From positions 806,001 through 870,000 of the forward strand of contig NZ_PGFV01000001.1 in NCBI RefSeq assembly GCF_021023135.1: 64,000 nucleotides of DNA, written 5' to 3'. The position numbers were made by a program, and so were the translations under genes. Origin of the DNA: Brevibacterium sp. CCUG 69071. GTDB lineage: Bacteria; Actinomycetota; Actinomycetes; Actinomycetales; Brevibacteriaceae. This document shows positions 30,226-40,173 of the stretch, in pieces; position 1 is the stretch's first letter; every line of letters begins with the position of its first letter. Under the pieces are notes generated by a model. That model was given only the letters and a program-made list of their open reading frames with translations. It did not search any database and was not told the DNA's origin.

Positions 30226-30873
30226 GTTGATGTCGGTGGCGCCGAGGTGGGGCGCCGAGATCGTCTGCCGTGACCTCTTCGACCAGTCGAGGAAGCCGAG
30301 GACGACCATGACGAGGAAGATCAGGTAGACGGCGCCGGAGAAGACGAGACCGCCGGCCACGGCCAGCGGGATGCCGACGAGGTCGACGGCGAGCCACACG
30401 AACCAGAATTCGACGATCGCCCGGCCCTGGGCGTACATGGCCACGAGCGAGCCGATGAAGATGTAGGCGTCCGGGTACGGGTTCCAGGACCAGCCGCCGA
30501 GGGCGAGGACGAAGCCGAAGACGCCGGTGCCGATCAGGAGGGCGGCGATGAGCAGGAGCCGTTCCTTCCAGCTCGCCCAGCGGACGATGACCTCACCGGC
30601 GGATTCGCGTGACTTCCTCCACTGGGTCCAGCCCCAGACGGCGGCGACGATGATGACGACCTGGCGGGAGGCATTGCCGCCGAGTCCCGCGGAGATGCTC
30701 GCGCTCAGCAGCAGGATGGAGCCGAGGATCTGCACCGGCCAGGACAGGATGTTCCGCCGCAGCGCGAGGACCACGGTGGCCAGGGCGCAGATGTTGCCGA
30801 ACAGATCGGAGTAGGGCACCGGGTTGCCCAGCAGTTCGAACGCCGGGGTGTTGAGCCAGTCGAGGATGTCCAT
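30208..30873 (-). CDS. pnuC: nicotinamide riboside transporter PnuC
   Basis: The 221-residue membrane protein has about seven helices and the PnuC pattern: NTPAFELLG near the start, WPVQILGSILL, VVIIVAAVWGWTQWRK, WNPYPDAYIFIGSLVAMYAQGR and FWFVWLAVDLVGIPLA. The Trp-rich WGWTQW and the WxxWxxVD segment line the nicotinamide riboside site in PnuC structures. It would feed NAD salvage. The ATG at 30873 follows the rpe stop by 9 nt, so it is likely the last gene of the unit that starts further right. The stop lies in a short tandem repeat. Confidence 0.92.
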   Translation of the reverse strand: MDILDWLNTPAFELLGNPVPYSDLFGNICALATVVLALRRNILSWPVQILGSILLLSASISAGLGGNASRQVVIIVAAVWGWTQWRKSRESAGEVIVRWASWKERLLLIAALLIGTGVFGFVLALGGWSWNPYPDAYIFIGSLVAMYAQGRAIVEFWFVWLAVDLVGIPLAVAGGLVFSGAVYLIFLVMVVLGFLDWSKRSRQTISAPHLGATDINREPGD

Positions 30874-30882
30874 GGGCTGAGC

Positions 30883-31545
30883 TCAGTGAGCGTGGGCGGC
30901 GGCGAGCTCGCGCAGTTCGGCGATGGCTCCGGCGGCGTCCTCGGCACCGTAGACGGCGGATCCGGCGACGAGCACATCGGCGCCGGCGTCGACGACCCGG
31001 TCGATGGTCGATGCCGAGACTCCCCCGTCGACCTGCAGCTTGATCTCGAGTCCGGCTGCGGAGATCGCCTCACGGGTGCGGCGGATCTTCGGCAGGCACA
31101 CGTCGAGGAACTTCTGTCCCCCGAATCCGGGTTCGACGGTCATGATGAGGATCTGGTCGAATTCGCCGAGGAGGTCGACGAAGGGTTCGATCGGGGTGGC
31201 GGGTTTGAGCGCGAGGCTGGCCTTGGCACCCAGCTTCCGCAGCTCCCGGGCCAGGCGCACGGGGGCGGCGGCCGCCTCGGCGTGGAAGGTCACCGAGGCG
31301 CAGCCGAGCTCCGCATAGACGGGGGCGTTGCGGTCGGCATCGGCGATCATCAGGTGGGCGTCGAGCGGGATCGGGCTGATCGCCTGGATCCGTTCGACCA
31401 CCGGGGGGCCGAAGGTGAGGTTGGGGACGAAATGGTTGTCCATGACGTCGATGTGGGCCATGTCGGCGGTGCTGATCCGGGCCAGCTCCCCGCGCAGGTC
31501 GGAGAAGTCCGAGGACAGGATGCTGGGGTTGATCTCGATGGACAA
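30883..31545 (-). CDS. rpe: ribulose-phosphate 3-epimerase
   Basis: The 220-residue TIM barrel interconverts ribulose 5-phosphate and xylulose 5-phosphate in the pentose phosphate pathway. It shows [67 protein letters not shown] and [10 protein letters not shown]. The metal ligands are in SSDF, HIDVMD, HLMI and VDGG. The TTG start at 31545 follows the rsmB stop by 1 nt, with GGAAGG upstream inside rsmB, so translation is coupled. Confidence 0.96.
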   Translation of the reverse strand: MSIEINPSILSSDFSDLRGELARISTADMAHIDVMDNHFVPNLTFGPPVVERIQAISPIPLDAHLMIADADRNAPVYAELGCASVTFHAEAAAAPVRLARELRKLGAKASLALKPATPIEPFVDLLGEFDQILIMTVEPGFGGQKFLDVCLPKIRRTREAISAAGLEIKLQVDGGVSASTIDRVVDAGADVLVAGSAVYGAEDAAGAIAELRELAAAHAH

Positions 31546-31546
31546 T

Positions 31547-33004
31547 TCAGTTCGCCTTCCGCAGGAGTGCCAGGAACATGCCGTCTGTGTTGTGGAGATG
31601 GGGCCACAGCTGAGCGTACCGCCCGTCCCCTCTGCTCACCGAGGCGAACGAGGCGGCGGCTGTGGCGGACTCGCCGGATTCGGCTCCGGTGAGTTCGGCG
31701 AAGACCGCGGGTGCGTCGAGGATCTCGATGTTCGCCTCCTGGTTCTTCGCACGTTCGCGCAGCACATCGTCGACGACGAGGACGGTCTCCGCATAGTGCG
31801 GGGAGCAGGTCGAATACGCGACGACGCCCCCGGGTGCTGCGGCGTCGAGGGCGGCGGTGAGCAGTTCGCGCTGCAGACCGGCGAGAGCGTTGATGTCGGC
31901 GGGTCGGCGTCGGTAGCGGGCTTCGGGACGGCGGCGCAGCGCACCGAGGCCGGAGCAGGGGACGTCGACGAGGACCTTCGCATAGGGTCCGCTCGCCTGG
32001 CGGCCGTCCTGCAGCTCGGCGGTGACGTTGTCGAGAGCCTGGGTGGAGCTGCGGACGAGTTCGACACGGTGTTCGCTCGAGTCGAAGGCGGCGAGTCCGG
32101 TGCCGGACTGCCGCGCCACGGCACCGAGGATGGCGGCCTTGCCGCCGGGCCCTGCACACAGATCGGCCCAGTCACCTGCCGGGGCGTCGAGGTGGGCCAG
32201 GGCGAGGGCGACGAGGGCGGACCCTTCGTCCTGGACCCGAGCGCGACCGTCGGCGACGGCCGGGAGGTCCTTCGGCACTGCGGTGTCGAGGGTGACGCCG
32301 ATGGGTGAGAACGGCGTCGGTTCGCCGGGCAGGTCCGCCCGGTCGATGAGTCCGGGGAGGGCGGTGACGCTGACCTTGGCGGCGGCATTGTCCGCGGCCA
32401 GCAGCTCATCGAGTTCGGCGGCGTCGCGGCCGTGGCCTTTGAGCGCTTGGGTCAGGGCCCGGACGATCCATTCGGGATGGGAGTACTCGATGGAGCGAGT
32501 GCTCAGTTCATCGGCGCCGTCGGTGACGCGGGACAGCCAGTCCTCACGGGTCACCTCCGAGACCCGGCGCAGCACGGCGTTGACGAACCCGGCGGTCTTC
32601 GGTGCGTACCTCTTGACCACGGCGACCGTCTCGGACAGGGCGGCGTGGTCGGGGATGCGCATCGACAGGATCTGGTGGGCGCCGAGGCGCATCGCGGCCA
32701 GAGGTTCGGGATCGATCGTGGCGATCTCCCGGTTCGCGGCCCGCGCGATGATCCGGTCATAGAACTCCTGCTGGCGCAGCGCTCCGTAGGTCAGCTCCGT
32801 GGTCAGGGCCGCGTCCTGGACGCCGAGGTGGGTGCGCGCGAGCTTCGCCGGCAGCAGCAGGTTCGCGTAGGAGTCCTTCTCCGCGACATCGATGAGGACC
32901 TCCCAGGCGATGCGCCGCGGCAGGTTCTTCGGTGCGTCCCTGCGAGCCCGATCGTTCGACTCGTCCCGGCGGGGCCGGTTCCTGGGGTGCTTGTTCTCGG
33001 CCAT
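31547..33004 (-). CDS. rsmB: 16S rRNA (cytosine967-C5)-methyltransferase
   Basis: The 485-residue protein has a basic N-terminal lead (residues 1-30), a NusB-like RNA-binding domain (about 35-170) and a SAM-dependent methyltransferase. The SAM site is [15 protein letters not shown]. The two family cysteines are Cys350 in VDVPCSGLG and Cys400 in [10 protein letters not shown]. The enzyme methylates C967 of 16S rRNA before 30S assembly is complete. ATG 33004 lies 5 nt after the fmt stop, the usual fmt-rsmB pair. Confidence 0.95.
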   Translation of the reverse strand: MAENKHPRNRPRRDESNDRARRDAPKNLPRRIAWEVLIDVAEKDSYANLLLPAKLARTHLGVQDAALTTELTYGALRQQEFYDRIIARAANREIATIDPEPLAAMRLGAHQILSMRIPDHAALSETVAVVKRYAPKTAGFVNAVLRRVSEVTREDWLSRVTDGADELSTRSIEYSHPEWIVRALTQALKGHGRDAAELDELLAADNAAAKVSVTALPGLIDRADLPGEPTPFSPIGVTLDTAVPKDLPAVADGRARVQDEGSALVALALAHLDAPAGDWADLCAGPGGKAAILGAVARQSGTGLAAFDSSEHRVELVRSSTQALDNVTAELQDGRQASGPYAKVLVDVPCSGLGALRRRPEARYRRRPADINALAGLQRELLTAALDAAAPGGVVAYSTCSPHYAETVLVVDDVLRERAKNQEANIEILDAPAVFAELTGAESGESATAAASFASVSRGDGRYAQLWPHLHNTDGMFLALLRKAN

Positions 33005-33009
33005 GGGCC

Positions 33010-34008
33010 TCACGCTCTCGGGTCGGGTACTTCGGTGCTGGTGGACTCGGTGTCGGCGGGGTCCGGTTCGGCCTCGACGGGATCGAATCGGACCTCGCCG
33101 TGGCCGCGGAGGAAGTCCACGGCCGCCATCCGGGCCTTCCCGAACGGCTGGATCTCGGCGACGGCGATCCAGCCGTCCCCGCAGCCGAGCACTGCGGTCC
33201 TGTCTCGAGTCGTCAGCAGCCCGGGTTCGGGTTGGATGTCGACCTCGACAGCTGGGCCGAGTCCGAAGATTTTGGTGCGCTTGCCGGAGATCTCGGCCCA
33301 GGGGCCGGGCGCGGGGCTGGTGCCGCGGGAGCGGTCGATGATCGCTTCGGCGGTGTGGGTGAAGTCGAGATGGGCGTCGTCGACGGTGATCTTCTCGGCG
33401 TGGCTCGCCGCTTCCCCGGCGTCGATGAGCGCCGCCTGTTCGGTGAAGTCGGCGGTGCCGGCGGCGAGGTCGTCGAAGGCGGCGACGAGTTCGCCGGCAC
33501 CGGCATGGGCATAGTCGTCCAGGGCGGTCGCCACATCGGGCTGGTCGAGGGCGAGCTCGCGACGACGCAGCACGGGGCCGATGTCCATGCCTTCGTCGAT
33601 GCGGAAGACGCTGACTCCGCTGCGGGTCTCCCCGGCGATGAGGGCCCGCTGCACGGGCGCGGCTCCGCGGTGGGCAGGCAGGAGGGAGAAGTGGAGGTTG
33701 AACCATCCCAGGCGGGCCGTGGCGAGTGCGGCGGGTCCGGCGATGGCGCCGTAGGCGACGACGGCCACGGCATCGACATCGAGGTCGCGCAGCTGCGCGA
33801 TGACCTCACCGCGCAGGCGTCCGGCTTCGATGACCTCGAGGCCGAGTTCGAGGGCGCGGGCCTTGACCGGTGAGGGGGTGAGCACGCGTCTGCGGCCGAC
33901 CGGGGCATCGGGGCGGGTGAGGACCGCGCGGATCCGATGCTCGGATGCGGCGAGGGCCTCTAGTGCCGGCACTGCGGCTTCCGGTGTTCCGGCGAAGACG
34001 ATATCCAC
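33010..34008 (-). CDS. fmt: methionyl-tRNA formyltransferase
   Basis: The 332-residue enzyme formylates initiator Met-tRNA using 10-formyltetrahydrofolate. Catalytic residues are Asn104, His106 (WFNLHFSLLPAHRGAAP) and Asp142 (DEGMDIGPVL). The C-terminal OB domain for tRNA binding is present, and a charged tail (ADTESTSTEV) extends it. The start is GTG 34008, giving the canonical VDIVFAGTPE. It is preceded by TAGAAT 8 nt upstream and has no ribosome site. There are 30 nt between it and priA. Confidence 0.96.
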   Translation of the reverse strand: MDIVFAGTPEAAVPALEALAASEHRIRAVLTRPDAPVGRRRVLTPSPVKARALELGLEVIEAGRLRGEVIAQLRDLDVDAVAVVAYGAIAGPAALATARLGWFNLHFSLLPAHRGAAPVQRALIAGETRSGVSVFRIDEGMDIGPVLRRRELALDQPDVATALDDYAHAGAGELVAAFDDLAAGTADFTEQAALIDAGEAASHAEKITVDDAHLDFTHTAEAIIDRSRGTSPAPGPWAEISGKRTKIFGLGPAVEVDIQPEPGLLTTRDRTAVLGCGDGWIAVAEIQPFGKARMAAVDFLRGHGEVRFDPVEAEPDPADTESTSTEVPDPRA

Positions 34009-34016
34009 GAGACAGG

Positions 34017-34022
34017 ATTCTA
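34017..34022 (-). promoter_or_regulatory. -10 element before fmt
   Basis: TAGAAT on the minus strand lies 8 nt before the fmt GTG, in the 30-nt gap after priA. It may start a leaderless fmt message within the larger operon. Confidence 0.4.
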
Positions 34023-34038
34023 CTTGTTCACCCTGCGG

Positions 34039-36192
34039 TCACAGTGACCGGGGATCGTCGATGCGCACGCGCACCTGCGGCTGCTTCTTCGCCGACCGTG
34101 CCGCGGTGATGGCGGCCAGTCGGGATCCGACCCGATCTCCGGCCGAGATCGGGTAGGCGGCCACGGCCTTCTGGGTTCCCTCGTCCTCATCTTGGATGAG
34201 CTCCTCGAGCTCTTCCACCTCGGCGCCGACCTCGGCGATCACGGAGTCGATCTCGGTTCCCGACCCGGTGAGTTCGACGATGCGCCGATACGGCGGGAAA
34301 CCGAGTTCCCGGCGGTCGGCCAGCTGCCGGGACATGAACGTGGCCGGGTCGAATCCGGTCACCGTGGCCCGGATCGCCTCATCGGCATCGCCGAGGTAGA
34401 CGGCTCCCCCGTTCTCACGTGAGCGCACGAGCACGGCTGCCCGGAGGCGGCGCGCCACACCTTCGTCGATCGATCGCATCCAGGGGCCGGGCCACAGGGA
34501 GTCGAGCAGGATCGCGGCGGCGTATCCACCGAGGGCATAGGGTTCGGCTCCGGTGGTGGCGACGACGAGGCGCGGGACGTCGTCGATGACGGTGGAGATG
34601 TCCTCTCCCCCGGATTCGAGGATCTCGATGCCGGGCAGTGCGCGGCGCAGCTCTTCGACGGTGCGCCCGCGACCGCGCACGATCGACCGCACCTGGTGGG
34701 ACCGGCACCGGGTGCAGGTGAAGGTCTCCGAGTGGTGTCCGCAGCGCCGGCAGGCGAAGGGGCCGGTCTCGGATTGGGTGGTCAGGGTCGCCGAGCACTG
34801 CGGGCACCGCGCGACCTCGTGGCAGCGGGCGCAGGCGAAGACGGGATAGTAGCCGGAGCGGGGAACCTGGACGAGGACCGGGCCGGCGGCGTGGGTGTCC
34901 TTCGGTCCGGGACGCAGGGCGCTGCGCATGATCTGCCAGGCCCGCGAGGGAATGCGCTGGAAGGCGAAGGGGTCTCGGTCTTCGTCGGGGACGAAGACGA
35001 GCGGAGCCGCGCTGCGCCGAGGCGGTCCTCCCGGGGTGATGTCGCTCAGCCAGCCGATCTCGACGAGACGCTGCACCTCGGCGCTGCGGTCGGTGGAGAC
35101 GAAGAACACGCCGCAGCTCTCGATCGTCGATCGCAGCAGGCTGACCTCGCGGGCGTGCGGGTAGGGGGCGTGCTGGTCGAGGTAGTTCGAATCGGAGTCG
35201 TTCGTGCAGATGATCAGGCCCAGATCGGGCATCGGCGCGAAGGCCGCGGCACGAGTGCCGATGAGCAGCCGACTGTGTCCGAGGAGTCCCTCGAGCCACG
35301 CCGTCCACCGCTGCTCGGGAGACTGATCGGCGCTGAGCACCGCATAGTCAAAGGGACCGATGGCGTCGGCTTCGCCGGTCTCAGTTTCCCCGGTCTCAAG
35401 CGCAGCGGCGTTGACCGCGGCGGCGTCGAGGGCGGCGCTGAGCACGGCCAATTCGCGATGGTCGGGCACGAGCCACAGCACGGATCGTCCCGCGGCCAAG
35501 GTTGCGCGCGCCGCTTCGAGTCCCGCTCGGATCCACTCGAGTCCGGGATGCTCACCGGGCACGCAGCACAGAGCGAGCCGAGGGTTCTCAGCAGCGGGGC
35601 CGTCCCCGTCCGGCAGCCCGGTGACCACCCATTCGCCGAGGCGGTCGAGCAGTCCGTCACCATGTGCGGGGACCTCGGCATCGGCTCCGGTGTCCCCGGA
35701 ATCCGCGGTATCCGCGGTTCTCGCAGTACCCGCGGTGACGGCCGCGGCCTTCTTCGGCTTGGATCGATTGCGGTCGGTTCTGAGCACGGCCTTCTCCGCC
35801 CGGGCGTGCCGAGGCGGGATCGCCAGCCGCAGCACATCGGAGAGAGTCCCCGCATACCGCCTGGTCACGGCCTCACAGAGAGCCAGCAGCTCGGGAGTCA
35901 GGACGACGAGCGGACTCGTGATGCGTTGGATCGTCGCCAGCGGGCCGAGGTGCTCGGAGGTCTCGACCCTTTCGAGGAGGAAGCCGTCGCGGAGACGACC
36001 GGCGAACTTCACTCGCACACGCACTCCGGGGACGGCCGCCTCGGCGAGCTTCTCCGGCACCGCGTAGTCGAAGACTCGGGCCAGATGGGGCACCGGATGG
36101 TCGATGAGCACGCGCCCCACGGGGGCATCGGCCGCCAGCGGCACCTGGCCTTCGGCGGTGGTGCCGGTGTCGATTGGGAGGGGTTCGTCCAC
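34039..36192 (-). CDS. priA: primosomal protein N' (PriA), helicase motifs lost
   Basis: The 717-residue protein keeps the PriA layout. It has an N-terminal 3' DNA-binding domain (VGRVLIDHPVPHLARVFDYAVP), a helicase-like core and eight zinc cysteines (454, 457, 463, 466, 481, 484, 493, 496). A C-terminal domain (GFPPYRRI) follows. The Walker A GxxGSGKT is replaced by VPGEHPGLEW (211-220) and the DEEH box by NDSDSNY (331-337), so ATPase and helicase activity are not expected. This loss is known for actinobacterial PriA. It may act as a replication-restart loader only. Residues 140-205 form a low-complexity insertion. The start is GTG 36192. Confidence 0.9.
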   Translation of the reverse strand: MDEPLPIDTGTTAEGQVPLAADAPVGRVLIDHPVPHLARVFDYAVPEKLAEAAVPGVRVRVKFAGRLRDGFLLERVETSEHLGPLATIQRITSPLVVLTPELLALCEAVTRRYAGTLSDVLRLAIPPRHARAEKAVLRTDRNRSKPKKAAAVTAGTARTADTADSGDTGADAEVPAHGDGLLDRLGEWVVTGLPDGDGPAAENPRLALCCVPGEHPGLEWIRAGLEAARATLAAGRSVLWLVPDHRELAVLSAALDAAAVNAAALETGETETGEADAIGPFDYAVLSADQSPEQRWTAWLEGLLGHSRLLIGTRAAAFAPMPDLGLIICTNDSDSNYLDQHAPYPHAREVSLLRSTIESCGVFFVSTDRSAEVQRLVEIGWLSDITPGGPPRRSAAPLVFVPDEDRDPFAFQRIPSRAWQIMRSALRPGPKDTHAAGPVLVQVPRSGYYPVFACARCHEVARCPQCSATLTTQSETGPFACRRCGHHSETFTCTRCRSHQVRSIVRGRGRTVEELRRALPGIEILESGGEDISTVIDDVPRLVVATTGAEPYALGGYAAAILLDSLWPGPWMRSIDEGVARRLRAAVLVRSRENGGAVYLGDADEAIRATVTGFDPATFMSRQLADRRELGFPPYRRIVELTGSGTEIDSVIAEVGAEVEELEELIQDEDEGTQKAVAAYPISAGDRVGSRLAAITAARSAKKQPQVRVRIDDPRSL

Positions 36193-36209
36193 GGTGCCCG
36201 GCCGGGGAC

Positions 36210-37415
36210 TCAGTTGGCGGACACGGCGCGCAGCAGAGCGTCTGCGCGGTCCGTGACCTCCCAGGTGAAATCGGGCAGCTCGCGGCCGAAGTGGCCGTAG
36301 GTCGAGGTCTGGGAGTAGATCGGGCGCAGCAGGTTGAGTTCCTGGATGATCATCGCCGGACGGAGATCGAAGACCTCACGGATGGCCCGCGAGATGGCGT
36401 TGGGATCGACCTTCTCGGTGCCGAAGGTCTCAACGTAGAGGCCCATCGGTTCGACGCGTCCGATGGCGTACGACACCTGCACCTCGGCGCGGTCGGCCAG
36501 TCCGGCGGCGACGACGTTCTTCGCAACCCAGCGCATCGCATAGGCCGCCGAACGGTCGACCTTCGAGGGGTCCTTGCCGGAGAAGGCGCCGCCGCCGTGG
36601 CGGGAGTAGCCGCCATAGGTGTCGACGATGATCTTGCGTCCGGTCAGTCCGGCATCGCCCATCGGCCCACCGGTGACGAAGGGGCCGGCCGGGTTGATGT
36701 GGACGTTCACGCCGCTCGTGTCGAGACCCGAATCGGCGATCACGGGGTCGATGACGAGGTCTTTGACTTCGGCATGCAGCTGAGCCTGAGAGACATCGGC
36801 GGCATGCTGGGTGGAGACGACGATGTTCTCGATCGACACGGCCTCGCTGCCGTCGTAGCCGAGGGTCAGCTGGGTCTTGCCGTCGGGTCTGAGGTAGTCA
36901 AGCGCTCCGGTCTTGCGGACTTCGGAGAGCTTCTCGGCCATCCGCGAGGCGAGGTGGATGGGCAGCGGCATGAGCACATCGGTGGCGTTGTCGGCGTAGC
37001 CGAACATCAGTCCCTGGTCACCGGCGCCGAGGCTGGTACCGTGATCGGCCGATTCCACGGCTTCACGGAAGTCGAGCGGATTCGTGACTCCGGAATGGAT
37101 GTCCGTGGACTGGCTGCCGATCGATACTGAGACTCCGCAGGAGTGCCCGTCGAAGCCGGTGTCCGAGGAATCGTAGCCGATGCCGGTGATCAGTCGACGC
37201 ACGATGCCTGCGACATCGGCGTAGGCCGCAGTGTTGACCTCGCCGGCGACGTGGACGAGTCCGGTGGTGACCATGGTCTCCACGGCGACCTTGGCGTTGG
37301 GGTCCTGGGCGAGCAGATCGTCGAGGACGGCGTCACTGATCTGGTCGCAGATCTTGTCCGGGTGTCCCTCGGTGACGGATTCTGACGAGAAGTAGCGAAG
37401 ATTTGTTTGAGTCAC
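36210..37415 (-). CDS. metK: S-adenosylmethionine synthetase
   Basis: The 401-residue enzyme makes SAM from methionine and ATP. It has [33 protein letters not shown], the phosphate-loop [18 protein letters not shown], and the aspartates and lysines that bind magnesium and ATP. I choose GTG 37415. It gives the normal N-terminus, it forms a GTGA overlap with the coaBC stop, and a TAGAAT lies 7 nt upstream. An ATG at 37433 would extend it by six residues. It supplies the methyltransferases, two of which are encoded in this window. Confidence 0.97.
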   Translation of the reverse strand: MTQTNLRYFSSESVTEGHPDKICDQISDAVLDDLLAQDPNAKVAVETMVTTGLVHVAGEVNTAAYADVAGIVRRLITGIGYDSSDTGFDGHSCGVSVSIGSQSTDIHSGVTNPLDFREAVESADHGTSLGAGDQGLMFGYADNATDVLMPLPIHLASRMAEKLSEVRKTGALDYLRPDGKTQLTLGYDGSEAVSIENIVVSTQHAADVSQAQLHAEVKDLVIDPVIADSGLDTSGVNVHINPAGPFVTGGPMGDAGLTGRKIIVDTYGGYSRHGGGAFSGKDPSKVDRSAAYAMRWVAKNVVAAGLADRAEVQVSYAIGRVEPMGLYVETFGTEKVDPNAISRAIREVFDLRPAMIIQELNLLRPIYSQTSTYGHFGRELPDFTWEVTDRADALLRAVSAN

Positions 37416-38668
37416 GGCGTCGATTCTACGCATTCGAACTGACGCGACACCGCGTCGATGACCTTTTGCGAAACATCGTCCTTGCTGCCGCGGACTTCCT
37501 CTCCCGCCAGCACCTCGTCACCGTCCGCGCTGAGGATCTGCACGACGGTGTCGTCGTGGCCGAAGGCGCGATCTTCGGAGACGTCATTGAAGACGAGGAG
37601 GTCGGCGCCCTTGCGTCGGAATTTGTCCTTCGCATAGTCCAGCGCCGAGTGTGTGCGGTCACCGGTCTCGGCAGCGAAGCCGACGATGATCTGTCCCGGC
37701 CTGCGCGCGGCGACGAGTCCGACGAGCACATCGGGGTTCTGCACGAGGGTGAGTGTCAGCCCGTCCTCGCCGGACTTCTTCATCTTCGAGTCGTTGGTCT
37801 CGGCGGGACGGTAGTCGGCGACGGCGGCGGCCATGATCAGGGCATCGGCGCGTGTCTGGGCCGATGCCATAGCGGTCCGCAGCTGACGTGTGGATTCGAT
37901 CTCGGTGACGGTGATTCCGGCGGGGAGCCCGACGAGCAGTCCCGAATCGACATTGGCGGCCACGAGTTCGACCTCGGCTCCGGCCGCGGCGGCGGCCTTG
38001 GCCAGGGCGATGCCCTGTTTGCCGGAGGAGCGGTTGCCGAGGTAGCGGACCGGGTCGAGTGCTTCACGGGTGCCGCCGGCACTGATGGCGACGTGTCTGC
38101 CGCTCAGCGGACCGGAATCAGCGGTCCGGCCGGCGAAAGACTCATCGTCGGCGGCCGCCAGGGCGAAGTCGACGATGGTGTCGGGTTCGGGCAGGCGACC
38201 GGGGCCGGAATCGGGGCCGGTGAGGCGCCCGACAGCGGGCTCGAGGACGTGGATGCCGCGTTGTCTCAGGGTTGCGATATTGGCGACGGTGGCCGGGTTG
38301 TGCCACATCTCGGTGTGCATGGCCGGGGCCACGACCACCCCGGCGGTGGTGGTCAGCACAGTCGCTGTGAGGAGGTCATCGGCGATGCCGGCGGCGATCT
38401 TGGCGATGATATTCGCCGTCGCCGGAGCGATGATGACGAGTTCGGCCTCTTGGCCGATGCGCACATGGTTGACCGACTCGACCTCGTCGAAGACGTCGGT
38501 GCTCACGGTCTGGCCGGACAGAGCCTCGAAAGTGGGGGCGCCGACGAATTCGAGGGCGTTGGCCGTGGGTACGACCTTGACGCTGTGGCCGAGTTCTCGG
38601 AGCCGCCGGATGACATGTGCCGCCTTGTAGGCGGCGATTCCACCGGCGACGCCGAGTACGGTTCTCAC
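37412..38668 (-). CDS. coaBC: bifunctional phosphopantothenoylcysteine decarboxylase/synthase
   Basis: The 418-residue protein has a CoaC flavoprotein domain (about 1-180) and a CoaB synthetase domain (about 185-418) for coenzyme A synthesis. CoaC shows [36 protein letters not shown] and [13 protein letters not shown]. CoaB shows [40 protein letters not shown] and LVQNPDVL. It joins 4'-phosphopantothenate to cysteine and then decarboxylates the product. The GTG start forms a GTGA overlap with rpoZ. Confidence 0.96.
   Translation of the reverse strand: MRTVLGVAGGIAAYKAAHVIRRLRELGHSVKVVPTANALEFVGAPTFEALSGQTVSTDVFDEVESVNHVRIGQEAELVIIAPATANIIAKIAAGIADDLLTATVLTTTAGVVVAPAMHTEMWHNPATVANIATLRQRGIHVLEPAVGRLTGPDSGPGRLPEPDTIVDFALAAADDESFAGRTADSGPLSGRHVAISAGGTREALDPVRYLGNRSSGKQGIALAKAAAAAGAEVELVAANVDSGLLVGLPAGITVTEIESTRQLRTAMASAQTRADALIMAAAVADYRPAETNDSKMKKSGEDGLTLTLVQNPDVLVGLVAARRPGQIIVGFAAETGDRTHSALDYAKDKFRRKGADLLVFNDVSEDRAFGHDDTVVQILSADGDEVLAGEEVRGSKDDVSQKVIDAVSRQFECVESTP
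37423..37428 (-). promoter_or_regulatory. -10 element for a leaderless metK transcript
   Basis: TAGAAT on the minus strand, inside the last codons of coaBC, lies 7 nt before the metK GTG. metK could therefore be read both by coupling and from its own promoter. Confidence 0.45.
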
Positions 38669-39000
38669 TGGTCGCTGAAGTCGATCGCGCCGTCGTTGCT
38701 CACCGGTGCGGTCTGCACCGGCTCTTCCGCGAGCGGAGCGAAGTCGGCCTCGGTGACCTCCCGGGCGACGATCTTGGATTCGTTGATCTCGCGCAGAGCG
38801 ATCGACAGGGGCTTCTCGTTGGTGCCCGGGGTGACGAGCGGTCCGACGTTCTCCAGCAGGCCCTCTTGCAGCTGTGCGTAATAGGAGTTGATCTGGCGGG
38901 CGCGCTGCGCCGCGATGGAGACCAGCTCGTACTTGGATCCGGTGACGGTCAGCAGATCGTCAATCGGAGGATTCGTGATGCCTTCGGGCTGTGCAGGCAA
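38665..39000 (-). CDS. rpoZ: DNA-directed RNA polymerase omega subunit
   Basis: The 111-residue protein has the omega core [32 protein letters not shown] and, after a loop, [15 protein letters not shown]. It helps fold and recruit the beta' subunit. The C-terminal 30 residues are an acidic extension. The TTG start at 39000 matches the family's N-terminus; a TAGATT hexamer lies 9 nt upstream and no ribosome site is visible. Position between gmk and coaBC is standard. Confidence 0.95.
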   Translation of the reverse strand: MPAQPEGITNPPIDDLLTVTGSKYELVSIAAQRARQINSYYAQLQEGLLENVGPLVTPGTNEKPLSIALREINESKIVAREVTEADFAPLAEEPVQTAPVSNDGAIDFSDQ

Positions 39001-39012
39001 GGACTGTCCAAT

Positions 39013-39576
39013 CTAATCGGAAGTGGATATACCCATCAATGATATGAGTTCTTCGGCCGCAGTGCGAACGTGGGCATTGACGATGGTGACGTCGAACTCG
39101 GATTCCGCCTCGAGTTCGCGCTTCGCGGTGGCCAGTCGGCGCTCCTGCTCCTCGGCGGTCTCCGTCCCCCGTCCGGTCAGACGGGAGACGAGCTCCTCCC
39201 AGCTGGGCGGGGCGAGGAAGACGAACCGGGCATCGGGCATCTTCTCCTTGACCTGGCGCGCTCCCTGCAGGTCGATCTCGAGCAGGGCGGGACAGCCCTG
39301 CGCGAGTTTGTCGTGAACCTGCCGTGACGGCGTGCCGTAGCGGTGGCGGCCGTGGACCACGGCGAATTCGAGCAGCTCATCGGCGGCGATCAGGGCATCG
39401 AACTCATCGTCGCTGATGAAGTGATAATGAACACCATCGACTTCGCCGGGTCGCCTCGGCCGCGTCGTTGCCGACACCGAGAACCAGACCTCAGGGTGAT
39501 GCTCGCGGATATACGTGCTGATGGTGCCTTTTCCGACCGCGGTCGGGCCCGCAAGGACGGTGAGTCGATTGTTCAC
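39013..39576 (-). CDS. gmk: guanylate kinase
   Basis: The 187-residue kinase converts GMP to GDP. It has P-loop GPTAVGKG (10-17), [21 protein letters not shown] for GMP binding, [27 protein letters not shown] and the lid [16 protein letters not shown]. The GTG at 39576 places the P-loop at its usual position. It lies 19 nt after mihF and 12 nt before rpoZ, in one operon. Confidence 0.96.
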   Translation of the reverse strand: MNNRLTVLAGPTAVGKGTISTYIREHHPEVWFSVSATTRPRRPGEVDGVHYHFISDDEFDALIAADELLEFAVVHGRHRYGTPSRQVHDKLAQGCPALLEIDLQGARQVKEKMPDARFVFLAPPSWEELVSRLTGRGTETAEEQERRLATAKRELEAESEFDVTIVNAHVRTAAEELISLMGISTSD

Positions 39577-39595
39577 AGATCTATTGTTGCCATAC

Positions 39596-39907
39596 TCAGG
39601 AGTATTTCTCCAAAAGGGCGTTCTTCTGGTGCACGCCCAGGCCCTTGATGCGTCGGGAGGTGGCGATGCCGACCTCTTCCATGGCCGCTTCGGCACGCCG
39701 GTCGCCGACGCCCGGCAGAGCCCGCAGCAGGTCGAGGACACGCATCTTTGCGAGCGCTTCGTCCGCTGCGGCCTTCTTGAGCACGGCGGCGAGATCGGTT
39801 TGACCATTCTTCAGCGCGGTCTTGACCTCGGCTCGCGCCTGACGCGCCTTGAAGGCCTTGTCAAGAGCAGCTGAACGCTGTTGTGGGGTCAACGGTTCGA
39901 GTGCCAC
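39596..39907 (-). CDS. mihF: actinobacterial integration host factor
   Basis: The 103-residue DNA-binding protein matches MihF/s[27 protein letters not shown], a helix-two-turn-helix segment, and [39 protein letters not shown]. The last part has the GVG minor-groove loop. It bends and compacts the nucleoid and is unrelated to proteobacterial IHF. The GTG at 39907 has AGAGGAG 6 nt upstream. It heads the mihF-gmk-rpoZ-coaBC-metK operon, as in mycobacteria and Streptomyces. Confidence 0.95.
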   Translation of the reverse strand: MALEPLTPQQRSAALDKAFKARQARAEVKTALKNGQTDLAAVLKKAAADEALAKMRVLDLLRALPGVGDRRAEAAMEEVGIATSRRIKGLGVHQKNALLEKYS

Positions 39908-39953
39908 ATTATCTCCTCTGTCACCATGAACGGGCAGGTAGGGAAGTTGCTTC

Positions 39954-39959
39954 AGTCTA
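39954..39959 (-). promoter_or_regulatory. putative mihF operon -10
   Basis: TAGACT on the minus strand lies 46 nt before the mihF GTG, after a T-rich stretch (TTTTGTTT). The leader would be about 39 nt and includes the GAGGAG ribosome site. No good -35 is visible. Confidence 0.4.
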
Positions 39960-40080
39960 AAACAAAACTGCGCACACTGTCGCAATGCGGCGAAGAAAAC
40001 TCGACTCCCGCGCAGATTCGCCGAATTCCGCCCGTTCCGGCCCGGCTCAGCGGGCCGGTGTGCAGCACGTTCCGACCGGC

Positions 40081-40163
40081 CGAGTGGCAGGGTGGCCGGC
40101 CGGGTGGCAGGGTGGCCGGCCGGGTGGCAGGGTGGTCGGCCCTCCCCGACCGGCCGAGTGGCC
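40081..40163. repeat. three tandem 20-bp repeats with flanking copies
   Basis: CGGGTGGCAGGGTGGCCGGC-like units occupy 40081-40100, 40101-40120 and 40121-40140. A 17-nt direct repeat, CCGACCGGCCGAGTGGC, flanks the array at 40072-40088 and 40147-40163. The array lies between the mihF promoter region and the pyrF stop (40174), in a non-coding gap of about 266 nt. Confidence 0.85.
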
Positions 40164-40173
40164 CCGTCGTTAT

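Noticed and set aside
37416-37470. SAM riboswitch upstream of metK
   Set aside because: metK starts inside the end of coaBC, so no leader exists to fold.
40072-40163. Attachment site or insertion sequence end
   Set aside because: The direct repeats are part of a tandem array; there is no integrase, transposase or tRNA next to it.
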